Below are positions 55,184 through 64,000 of a stretch of 64,000 nucleotides of DNA, in pieces (position 1 is the stretch's first letter; every line of letters begins with the position of its first letter). Location of the stretch: assembly GCA_949987705.1 (NCBI GenBank), contig OX465281.1, forward strand, positions 241,139,143-241,203,142, read 5' to 3'. Source of the stretch: Thereva unica (lineage: Eukaryota; Arthropoda; Insecta; Diptera; Therevidae). The notes below the pieces were generated by a model. That model was not told where the DNA came from. It was given only the letters and a program-made list of their open reading frames with translations, and did not search any database. The translations under genes were made by a program, and so were the position numbers.

Positions 55184-56341
55184 TTTTTTTTTTTTTTTTT
55201 TTATATGAAAAAACCAAGCTTAGGTGTAACCCTTTGTACGTACTACCAGTCCGTCATGTCGTTCAGTTCATGGTGCAATGTCTAGTAGTAGCTTGGTTTG
55301 AAGAATAGAGGAGAAAAGGAAAGGTTAGAGGGGGTCTGGAGGGTGTAGAAGAAAATGACGATGAACCTCACGTTTGAACTCTAAGATGTTGTACGAGTTC
55401 GGAAATACCGACTGCGGGAGATCATTCCACAATCGAGTTGTTCTATTCATAAACGAACTTCTGAACCGTATTGTGCGTGAACGAGGGGGCTGTAGGGTAT
55501 GGGGGTGAGCCGAGCGGGCTAGTCTTGTGTTGCGGGAAAAGTATTGCCGTGCAGGCAGGAGGTCCTGAATTTCGGTGGAACAGTCGCCATGGTAATAGCG
55601 ATAAAGTATGGAGAGGGCTGCTACATTCCTACGGTGGCTCAAGGTGTCTATGGAGGCGCGAAAGGGGCCATCACCAATGAGTTTGAGGGCACGATTTTGC
55701 ACCTTGTCGAGACAAGCCAAGGTGGTTTTTGGGGCGCCTGCCCAGATATGTGAGTTGTATTCGAGGCGCGGCCGAATGTAGGATTTGTATATTGTAGCCA
55801 ATGCGGCTGGCTGGAGGAGGAACTTGCATCTCTTGAGAAATCCAAGGCATTGGGAGGCTTGTTTGGCGATTTGGAATATGTGATCGTTCCATCGCAGATG
55901 CTCCGTTAAAGTTACCCCTAGGATGTTGAGAGTTGAGTCAGCCGTTAGATTCTCTCCATCCACCGAGACAGGAGGAAGGTCGGTACAATTTTTGTTGGAG
56001 ATCAGACAGTGCTTCGTTTTTGTGGCATTGAATTCGACGCGGTTCATTTCGCCCCAATGAAGAATCGATTCGATATCCCGGTTGATCGAAGCCGACATCA
56101 GTTGACGGTGGTAAAGACAAGGTCTGGCACGTGCTTGTCTTATATTGTCGAAGGAGTAAGAGAAATTCAGAGTACCGTCATCAGCGAAGCAGTGAAGTGG
56201 GTTGGAGGGGATTGAGAGCAGATCATTAATGAAGATTAGAAAGAGTGCGGGTGAAAGAATTGACCCCTGGGGAACTCCGGCCGAGATGGCGTGGGGGTTG
56301 GATTCAACGCCATCCAATACTACCTTGATTGAACGGCACAT
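55184..56341 (-). mobile_element. 5'-truncated CR1/jockey-like LINE with poly(A)
   Basis: On the minus strand the coding region is followed by a 3' UTR and a 19-base poly(A) tail (T-run 55184-55202). This is the longest and least damaged copy of the family also seen at 2109, 12490, 20945, 23440, 41620 and 58440. The 5' edge lies near 56341, against an AATCGGCCG-type repeat. Confidence 0.85.
55325..56341 (-). CDS. LINE reverse transcriptase, 338-codon open frame
   Basis: Starts at ATG 56341 (IKVVLDGVESNPHAI), although the natural start is upstream and lost. Motif B is SAGVPQGSILSPALFLIFIN and motif C is LHCFADDGTL, with both catalytic Asp and Phe in place of the usual Tyr. Then come LNILGVTLTEHLRWNDHIFQ, YIRPRLEYNSHIWAG, VQNRALKLIGDG, LSHRRNVAALSILYRYYHGD and RTTRLWNDLPQSVFPNSYNI. 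Motif A and the endonuclease are missing. The absence of stops indicates a young insertion. It would have acted in reverse transcription of LINE RNA at the nick. Confidence 0.85.
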   Translation of the reverse strand: MCRSIKVVLDGVESNPHAISAGVPQGSILSPALFLIFINDLLSIPSNPLHCFADDGTLNFSYSFDNIRQARARPCLYHRQLMSASINRDIESILHWGEMNRVEFNATKTKHCLISNKNCTDLPPVSVDGENLTADSTLNILGVTLTEHLRWNDHIFQIAKQASQCLGFLKRCKFLLQPAALATIYKSYIRPRLEYNSHIWAGAPKTTLACLDKVQNRALKLIGDGPFRASIDTLSHRRNVAALSILYRYYHGDCSTEIQDLLPARQYFSRNTRLARSAHPHTLQPPRSRTIRFRSSFMNRTTRLWNDLPQSVFPNSYNILEFKREVHRHFLLHPPDPL

Positions 56342-58439
56342 TGCACAAATCGGCCGTTATTTTGGAACCGCCATATGGATTTTTTTGGCAAAATGTGTAT
56401 GCAAAATTTCAGCTCAATCGGAAACCGGGAAGTGGGTCAAATTTAACTTCCAAGATTTTATTACATAGTTACAAGTGTGTCACCATTAAAAATGATGTAT
56501 ATATCATAGCGCTAAGATAATATTTGCACTTTTATTTGTACGATCTGTTAAAGGACCTTGTATTATGTAAATTTCGAAATATTTAAGTACTGTTATGTAT
56601 GAAACTACTTAAAATTTTGGCAGAATATTGCAACTAGGTAATACTAGTCATTAGTGTTCCAAATGTACGAAATATGAAGGAAATTGGTGTAGGTCGAGTT
56701 CTAAATATTCTTTTTTTTTGTCGAATTTTCAGGGAATGGCCCAGCAAGACGATATCTCAAAACAGAGTTCGATGGAGCCATGGAGATGCCACATGCTCCC
56801 AAGAGGGAGATCTTCCATCACTTAGATTGTTGTAGAATGTCCTTGATGAAGATCTAGCTGGTAGAATCGATCTTAGCCTCTGTGTAGCGATTATATTGGA
56901 CCGAAAGTCTTCAAAGCTGCCATTATCGATATGCACATGGCTTCGTTAATGAAACCACAGGCCATTATTAGAAGTTTACTTCCTAGAAACAAATAATAAA
57001 ATATATTTTTACAAAAACCGTTTTAGCTGAAGATAAGATGTCATTTAAAAAATAAAAATAAATTTATTGTGAAAAATTTTCTAAATAACAATATAATATC
57101 TCCACGTAGTTAGTAAGATTGAGTTTCATTAAACATATAAATAGAATTACATTATTTAGCATGCAGAAACCTCGTGGAATTTACTTTTCATAGCGATTAA
57201 AAGCATCCATTGCGAGTGCGCGTCATGGTCATAACTAAGGTAATAAAAGGGTAATAAAACAAATAATCATAAAAATTCATTTGATAGGTATGTATGTAGT
57301 TAAGATTGTGTTTATTATATTTAAAAATATATAGTTTAATAAAACTTAACAGTAAAAAATTATTTTGAATGTAAAGTTTTTATTAGTTGCAGCCAGTAAG
57401 TATATGGGAACAACCTACCATTCGAAATCAAGTTAAGAATGAAATTAAAGAGAATTATAATTATAACTTAATTAAATTTAAAAATGCAAGCGCTCCACGC
57501 CATCTATGTTCTTATTTTATTAACACTGAAAGTTTTTGTAAGCTTTTAACCTTAAAAGCTCCTCAAGTTGGGTTGGTGTCTGAGCTATACTTACCTACCT
57601 ACTCAAATGTGTTTTTTTTTTGTTTAATAAGAATTCTTTACACATTTGTCTAACAGAGAAAAAATTTTGCCCTCACTTAGAATGTGATAAATGATCACAG
57701 TATCTTCAAATGGAAGGCATTCAACCATCAATTAATTTTACTGTGTGTTTTGAATGAAACTATTAAATGAAAGTACCAGTTTCTGACATAAATCTCTATT
57801 TCAACACTCACCAATAAACTAGTATTATCAATTTTCTTGTCCACTTTTGCAAAAAGTTATGAAATTTTAATAAGTAAACAAGACTTCCTAAAGACGTCCT
57901 CCCAACAAAACTTGCCGCAAACTCTTACAACATGAATTTTGTGCATAGATTTGCATTTGGAAAATCTTTATGAAGGAAAAAAGTGTGAAATCTTGAAATC
58001 AGCTGAAAATTTGATATATGACCAATGAAAGTCTGGTTTCCATATAATTTATAGTTTCCTAGCAGAAGCAACTAAGTTTGTTGGCCACAATGAATTTCGC
58101 ATTTGCAGCTACTTACTACTTTAGTGAATCTTGTTTAATTTGTGGTGGCGAAATTTTCACGAGAATTTGTTGAAATATTATTTTTTAAGACGCGCTTATC
58201 TTCTGCTAATTTCTCGTTTTTCAGCTGTTGTTGCGCGTTGGGTATGGAAAATTGATAGCCGAGACTGATCAGGCATTCATAATGTCAATGGGGATGATTA
58301 TATAAGGAGCGATGTGTGTTAATTGGTAAAGTTTGAATTTAGTTGGAGTATATGTTCATACTGATAACTAATCTTGCTTTTTTATGTGGATAAACTTAGC
58401 TTAGAAATCACCCCTTCGAGTAACTAAGAAGATCACCAT
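56342..58439. other. 2.1 kb AT-rich, nothing recognised
   Basis: Opens with the AATCGGCCGTTATTTTGGAA repeat and the word TTTCAGCTCAATCGGAAACC. 57340-57400 repeats about 40 bases of 30625-30675. The frame at 57387-57653 has no motif. Confidence 0.4.
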
Positions 58440-58580
58440 TGTAGTCATTGTACGATGTCTAGTAACCTTAGATAGTTTGAAGTAAAAAACTTATGATATT
58501 GTAAGAGCTCGGAAATTCTAATTGCGGACGATTGTTCCACGGACTCGTTCTTTTTAAAAAAGATACTTTTAGATCGTAAT
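58440..58580 (-). mobile_element. Decayed LINE fragment (same family as 55184-56341)
   Basis: ATTGTAAGAGCTCGGAAATT and GATTGTTCCACGGACTCGTT resemble the C-terminal coding region seen at 41980-42030 and 55390-55440. Confidence 0.5.
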
Positions 58581-59000
58581 GTGGGGCTGAAATTAACAAA
58601 GATAAAGCTGCTGAAATATTTCAAATCAAGTCCAATGTCTAGGCGGACAGGGACGTAGCACTAGTGATACGTTAGATATGAGGCTATCTCCAGCACCACA
58701 GGAGTGACTATTAATATTTTGGGGCACCGTTTTGGATGTTTAAAGCCACCCTGTGGAGTAGAGGAAGCTTATACCCTGAACCGACAGCGCTCTTAATAAC
58801 CATTCGTGCACAATATATTCTAAGGAAATGTAGAAACTTCTATGAGCAATTGTGAGTAATATATTCTGCACCAAAACATTTCTTAAGCGCTTAATTCACA
58901 TACATACGACTCTTTTATTGCGTATTAAGAGCGTTGCCTGTACAGGGTGTTATCAGTACCCCATCCTTCTCCGGAGATCTCATTTATGACTTATGGCGTC
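58581..59000. other. Unassigned
   Basis: No frame or repeat recognised. Confidence 0.35.
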
Positions 59001-59148
59001 TATAGACTATCAATAATATTGTGCAAAATTCAGTTTTGCTCAATACTATTGACGGTCTGTGGGTGATACTGAAATGTTGTTTGGTGCAAAAAAGGAATCC
59101 GTCAATATTTTGCTCAATATTATTGTCAATATTATTGATAGTCTAGGG
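59001..59148. mobile_element. About 148-bp MITE-like inverted repeat
   Basis: TAGACTATCAATAATATTG at 59003-59021 is mirrored by CAATATTATTGATAGTCTA near 59127-59145. The interior repeats TTGCTCAATA. Composition is AT-rich, with no frame. Confidence 0.65.
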
Positions 59149-59269
59149 GCCACTCTATTCAATTTAGCCGCTTAGGGCGCAAAGAAATAAAAGAATGAGA
59201 ATGTCCCATGATAATGGCATCCATAATCTTATCCCTGCGAACCCAGACAAAGTCACGTTCTGCATTCTA

Positions 59270-60035
59270 GCTTAGGGACCATCATCACTGAATCTGTAGA
59301 GGCTTGTGAAGTTTTGAGACACATTTTCTGGTGTTCAGGACATCGTTAGTATCTCCTCGTGCCGGGGCAACGAACTGTTGGTGGTCTGCGGTTGGTGGAT
59401 CAAGATAGACCCCTGCCTCGACGCCCTGTCTTGCTTTGGAGCCGTCAGTGAATATCCGTAGATCAAGCTTCTTCAGGAGGTCTTCATTTCTCCATTCTTT
59501 CTTTTTCGACGACGAGGTTCTTTCGGGAATGTTATTCTACAGGTCGATTTACACCCAACGGTTTGCTTTGCCAAATATCTTGCGCAAATCAGTTTGCACA
59601 AGTAAATCTTTGCGTGTGAACGCTTTCGCTTGCGCAAGCCAAAAAGTTTGCTTTGTGCAAAATATGTGTTCATAAAAAATCGGCTTGAGGTTGGTGTTTT
59701 GGCATGAGCGTCTAAACGATGCTAAAACCCGGCTACAGCCCTCACCATGCCCTTAGGTGACGTTCATTTTCACTCAGTATATTTGCACCAATTGACTTGC
59801 CCTAGCCAGCTTGCACAAGCAAATCGTTGCGTGTAAACCGACCTTAAAGGGAAGGTAATCTATGACCGCGCAACCACACCCGTGGGTAGAAGATATGACT
59901 AGACTTAGGGTTTTAAGGTTTAGATTTCGGATAACCTCAGTCGACAGTACGAGGTTAGCAGTTTGATGATCGAGAGGAAGAAGATTCAATAGCACAACAT
60001 TTGTGATATTGATGTTGAAAATGAGAATTGAGTAG
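59270..60035 (-). pseudogene. LOA/I-like LINE RNase H region interrupted by a MITE
   Basis: Upstream part (60035-59845, minus): TNVVLLNLLPLDHQTANLVL to CGCAVIDYLP. After the MITE the text resumes at NIPERTSSSKKKEWRNEDLL and continues into LRIFTDGSKARQGVEAGVYL, the first RNase H catalytic block (TDGSK). Reading on each side is in the order of intact LOA-type elements, so one LINE was split. Confidence 0.65.
59541..59844. mobile_element. 304-bp MITE inside the LOA-like LINE
   Basis: Ends AGGTCGATTTACACCCAACG and, inverted, AGGTCGGTTTACACGCAACG, extending through TTTGCTT. It has TTGCGCAAG/CTTGCACAAG words inside and no frame. Confidence 0.8.
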
Positions 60036-61000
60036 TTCTATTATATTTTTTATACTTGGTCGACAAGTATTGAAGGCGCAATTTGGACCTTTTATAATCT
60101 TGACAGCCCTTTTTTTGGTAACCAAGCCGATCAGTATTCTAACATCTTTCAATGGTCGTATTGAAAAATCACACATTTTTGGTGTTCGATATATTTCAGG
60201 TTCAAATCGTTTTGCGGCAGAACACTCTGCTAAAAATAGGGCGTCTGTGCAGCATTCGAGATAACCTCAACCACGACATCAAACCAGTTCCACCTCAATG
60301 CAGTGCGTATAGGTGATTCGTCTTCTTCGAAATGGGTGGTACTACATTGAATCGAGGATCCACCGCTGCAGTCGAGATAAAGATGGATAGATTAGGGGAG
60401 TCGATAAAGTCTGCTTCTATGCTACCATTCCAAGCTTCCGTATGATTATCATGGGTCTTATGATGGTGATGTATGTATTGACCGAGCCTAGTGCCTTGAT
60501 GGCTATCTAATAACATGATTTATCTGACAAAACTTAGGTATAGGGTCTGTTAAGACTACAATAGACCTAAGTGGCGGATGTGGAACTTTTGCAGCCGCTA
60601 CCTAATTAAAAAGAAATAAAGAAAGAAAGTTCTCATAAGAAAATGTATAGATTTAATATTTTATGTTTTCAATTGAACAAAACATTCATTCAAAATGGAA
60701 TATGCATTTTTTATTGAAGTTCCGAAATAGAAACCTCACGCGCCTCTACTAATTAGTAACCTTCGCCCTATTTGATGTAGACATCGGACAATGGAGGGCC
60801 AACGAATTTATTGGAAATATTGGAAACAAAACATTTTATTTCATTACTTAACATAGCCTCACATTTGTTTGGAGAAATTTATTGTCGATTTTATGTACAT
60901 ATGCCTTTGAGAGACATCTTTTCATATACCCAAGTTGAGTTTAAACGACTTTTTGGAATAATTTGAGCGGTGGCTATGTTTTGTTGTCATCTTATACTTT
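60036..61000. other. Unassigned
   Basis: A minus frame at 60295-60516 with His/Ser-rich content has no recognised domain. It may be more decayed LINE. Otherwise AT-rich. Confidence 0.35.
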
Positions 61001-61282
61001 CCCACTGGGGCACGGAAGCCTACTTTAAGACATGACGAAGCCTTCTATAGAAGCATAGGAGCCCTTCCTGTCCGTATCCCACGTCATATCTTTTTTAACA
61101 TTGTATGTCATTGGGAGGAAGCAGTGAGAAGACTAAAACCTTCATTTTATGGGCATGGTTGAAACATTTTTCTAACAACGTCGAAGAAGAAATTAAAATC
61201 TTCCTAACAGCTTCCATTAGATACGATGTGGAAGCACTTCTTTACTGCTTATTAAGAAGAGCTTCAATTTTTTCCCACTGGG
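61001..61282. mobile_element. 282-bp MITE, related to the next
   Basis: Opens CCCACTGGGGCACGGAAGCC and closes AGAGCTTCAATTTTTTCCCA then CTGGG. The ends are short inverted repeats (CCCANTGGG) with inward GAAGC words. Confidence 0.55.
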
Positions 61283-61351
61283 TTACTACAACTAAAATTG
61301 AACTCGACCTTCGATAAGGGGTGGTTGAAATTTCTACGCAACCTGAACTGT

Positions 61352-61755
61352 CCCAGCGGGGAATTGAAGCGCTCTGGAATAGATTCTGAAGCGCTGAAAT
61401 AGAATGCCAACGCGCTTCTTATTCATATCCCAATTCCCTTCCTTTTAACACAGGCATGTCATCAGAGCGAAGCGCTTATATTTTATTGTTGAAGAAGCGC
61501 AATCGAAGCAGGGAAATGGAAGCTTTTGAAAAGCTCCTGGAGCTTTTGTTTTCACCAACAATAGTATTTCATAACAGACACGATTATTATAAAAGCACAA
61601 ATTTACCAACTGTGGAGAATAAAAAAGAACTGGAGGAAAACAAAGCAAAAAATGAGAGTATAGAGTGGGTGCTTCCAAAGAGCTTCCATAACATATGAAT
61701 AGGAAGCGCTGCTTTTTTGCTTCTTTTGGCAGCGCTTGGTAAATTTCCCGCTGGG
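61352..61755. mobile_element. 404-bp MITE with CCCAGCGGG ends and GAAGCGCT words
   Basis: Left end CCCAGCGGGGAATTGAAGCG and right end, inverted, CCCAGCGGGAAATTTACCAA then GCGCT. Inside, AGCGC words recur. The 80-codon frame at 61456-61698 inside it is not thought to be coding. Confidence 0.7.
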
Positions 61756-63386
61756 GTAGTTGCGGAGATACCATAACACCCAGAGATGATGTTTTTCTGT
61801 GTAAAGAAACCATTACTGCGGTTTTGCTACTATATATGTGCAGTGCATTGTTGATGGAGTAATACATTTTTCATGTTCGTAGGGGCGTGGATTATAATTC
61901 CGAATATATATCAATTGCAATTTTCCATTATGTTTTATACAGGCTATCCGCTGTCTGCAATAGATAACTAAAACCACGATTAACAAGCCGAAGCTACTTT
62001 ATTTTGCGGTCTATAAAAAATGGATATTCGGAAAAATGCACATTCATAAGCCGCGCCATAATCACATCATTAAAAGCAATTTCGAATGCTGATATTTAGA
62101 TCGCTGCATTGAAAGACAATACCAAGCACACCAGGGTCACCGGCGTCGTCGTTAATTTCATGTTCTACCTGAGCTTCTTAACTAGTCATTTACGACGACG
62201 CGCCGGCACCTTGTTGAACGTGCGAAAAGTTCACAGGCTCTCTCGTCGTAAAAAATGCATGCATCGACTTTGTTGCATTGCCAGCAATTGTTGCATACCA
62301 TCTGAAACGGACTTCATCACAGCCCCGTGCATACCTGGGAAGGAACTTGAGGTGTTCGAGCAGATGTGTGATTTAATAATAATGGCACGATATGCAGTTC
62401 ACACCGATATGACTTTTAACTAGCTTCGATCGGAGACGCGCGGTGTGCCGGGTGATGCTGAGCTGACATCTTCACATTTTCCACGCGACATCGACGACTG
62501 GGATTCGTCACGTTGCGGTCAATTGGCGGACCGCAACCTTCACATTTCCCGATGATGCTGCATTGAAATTTCGCATCTGCATTCTGCAGTTTTATGGTCG
62601 AGATTACTTTCGATTTCATTTGAGCGCAGTGCGGATTGCCTTCTTTGGCTGGCGAAATAAAACAACTGCAACGGATTAACATAAGTCATTTTTTTTGCAT
62701 TTGGCGCTTCTATGCTTCTGATTTGAATGAGTCAAATTGTGGTTGGGTGACTATCGAAAATCGATTTTTCATATTTGCAGTTTTAATCGGGTTTGTATGA
62801 ATATTTATCAGATTGGAATGTACACCTTCAACTTGGGAATTTCCGTTTTTGTATTTATTAAGCATTATTTATTCTGTCCCACATGCATTAATTCGTTATT
62901 CCGCAGTAATGCTCTTAACGAAATTAATCGTTGAAGTTGTTGGAATAATACTATACTGTACTCCATTTGACTACTCTGGCGATCAATACAGTTGTAATAT
63001 CTTACTTCCCAGTAGGAAAAAGTACAAGTACTTTGCTGCGAAGCAAATATAAAGCAGTTAGACAGTCCGTCTGCTTCCTACAGCAACGGTATCAAAGCAC
63101 TATCTCAGCAGATGCATATAAATCTATAAAATTGCTGCCTAATAAAAGTGCTGAGCTCTGCGGACATGCAATGTTAAAATACCATGAAGCTTTTTACGGA
63201 GCTTTACTGCTTCAAAATAGCGCTTTAAAAGGCTTTTCGAAGCTACTGGGTTACCTTACAAAAATTAGTAAAATAGGCCTGCCACATGGGCCACTATAGA
63301 CACAAAAATTTAAAATCGCTTCCGCTATTGAAGTATGTTTGCCTCTGTTACAGATTTGAATATATTCGCAATCGACTGTTAATAGA
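61756..63386. other. No confirmed gene; weak signal-peptide-like frame
   Basis: On the minus strand, ATG at 62161 begins a 21-codon frame (MKLTTTPVTLVCLVLSFNAA) that looks like a signal peptide but ends at TAA (62096). A Cys-containing minus frame at 62416-62682 (CSIIGKCEGCGPP) might be an exon. Neither can be tied to a family. Confidence 0.25.
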
Positions 63387-63500
63387 GTGTGTCTCCCAGC
63401 GGTCTCCCAACGAAGTACTAAACACGTGCAATGTCGCTTCACCTACGCAAACGAACGAGAACCGCCCTATTGAGTATGTTAATGGCACCCGCTATAGCCA
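63387..63500 (-). repeat. 5S-rRNA-derived repeat, copy 5
   Basis: On the minus strand: GGGCGGTTCTCGTTCGTTTG, AGGTGAAGCGACATTGCACG, TTTAGTACTTCGTTGGGAGA then CCGCTGGGAGACAC. It retains the 5S-like AGTACT...GGGAGACCGC block better than the other copies, and shares the upstream GGGCAATTATCTTAGTGGC with copy 3. Confidence 0.6.
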
Positions 63501-64000
63501 CTAAGATAATTGCCCGTTTTCTTCATCCTATACAAGCTCCAGTGTGAGCGTACCGTTCTCTGTTTGGCCTATTTCGAGTGTATTTTATTGGTACTTGTCT
63601 GTAGCGGGCTGCATTTGTTAAAGTAGAATTTTTACTCAGAAGTACTGTACCTCATTTGGGTCATCCAAGCTAAGAACATGTGAGATTTATTTTTAGTCAA
63701 GCGTATCGTGCCTAGTTTGAGTGCCATATAGACTTTTTGACTCTGTGCGCGTTAATTTATTTCTACTCGGGTGGACGGAGTTTTCTTCAAGACTCACGAA
63801 GTGCATAGGGGTCCCAAAGAGTTTGACGTCAGTAAACCCATTTATCCTGACAATATGCCCTCCTCTATGAACCTTAAGAAATGTACGGCACCTCCGGTTT
63901 AGTTGCTGCGTAAACTTTTAACTGGCGATATGTTGACAGAATACCTCATCTATTGGCATGTCGAACTCAGGACCCCTGTTTGACTCCAAGCTCCAAGCTA
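63501..64000. other. Continuation of the repeat flank, nothing else recognised
   Basis: 63500-63780 shows partial similarity to 20560-20870 (for example TGCCCGTTTTCTTCATCCTA), so the dispersed unit around the 5S-like part is longer than the 5S segment. No gene is seen to the window end. Confidence 0.4.

Noticed and set aside
61456..61698. 80-codon frame with a charged helix-like end
   Set aside because: Lies wholly inside a MITE and has no start context or homologue pattern.
62109..62423. 104-codon plus-strand Cys-containing frame
   Set aside because: No matching domain. Cys spacing does not fit a known secreted family that I can name.

Overview
The window looks like nuclear DNA of an insect, probably a fly. 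It has three RR-1 chitin-binding cuticle protein genes with short GT-AG introns, insect-style TATA/initiator promoters and AATAAA signals, surrounded by non-LTR retrotransposons, a mariner remnant, a Helitron/Helentron remnant and many short inverted-repeat elements. The single-copy genes are far apart and most of the rest is recognisable or decayed repeat, so the genome is probably large and repeat-rich. A soldier-fly-like dipteran would fit, but the species cannot be fixed from the sequence alone.

Host genes: all three cuticle genes lie on the minus strand, at 540-1324, 8157-8808 and 31447-31951 (the last without its first coding exon). They look like dispersed members of one CPR tandem cluster. 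They share a signal peptide, a phase-2 intron just before the YET(G/A)-G motif, an RR-1 chitin-binding domain and a proline-rich tail. The first has an unusual glutamine-rich tail with six RPI motifs. No other host gene is convincing. A short codon-biased segment at 20149-20361 (minus) is a candidate exon of unknown identity.

Mobile DNA by region. 4-8 kb: a 5S-rRNA-derived repeat, a broken Helitron (Pif1 helicase end plus endonuclease domain) and a mariner remnant. 10-15 kb: a LOA/I-like LINE carrying an 817-bp inverted-repeat element (4-bp AACT duplication) and a 5'-truncated CR1/jockey-like LINE. 17-21 kb: nested inverted-repeat elements, two 5S-derived repeats and a LINE reverse transcriptase fragment. 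24-25 kb: LOA-like and RTE-like remnants. 25756-30255: a 4500-bp element with two apparently identical 415-bp terminal inverted repeats and a conserved-looking protein of unknown function. A jockey/CR1-like LINE and a TA-flanked inverted-repeat element are nested in it. This is the best candidate for an undescribed transposon. 34-36 kb: a degenerate satellite built on a CGGTAATGCAG-like word. 39-50 kb: SINEs, LINE fragments and an AATGCATT-rich element. 52-64 kb: a tRNA-like SINE, further 5S-derived repeats, a long 5'-truncated LINE (338-codon open frame, poly(A) tail), a LOA-like fragment split by a 304-bp MITE, and a pair of related MITEs.

The genes do not form a pathway beyond cuticle assembly. 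The rest records repeated, nested insertion. All family calls are from reading translations and repeats by eye, without database searches.
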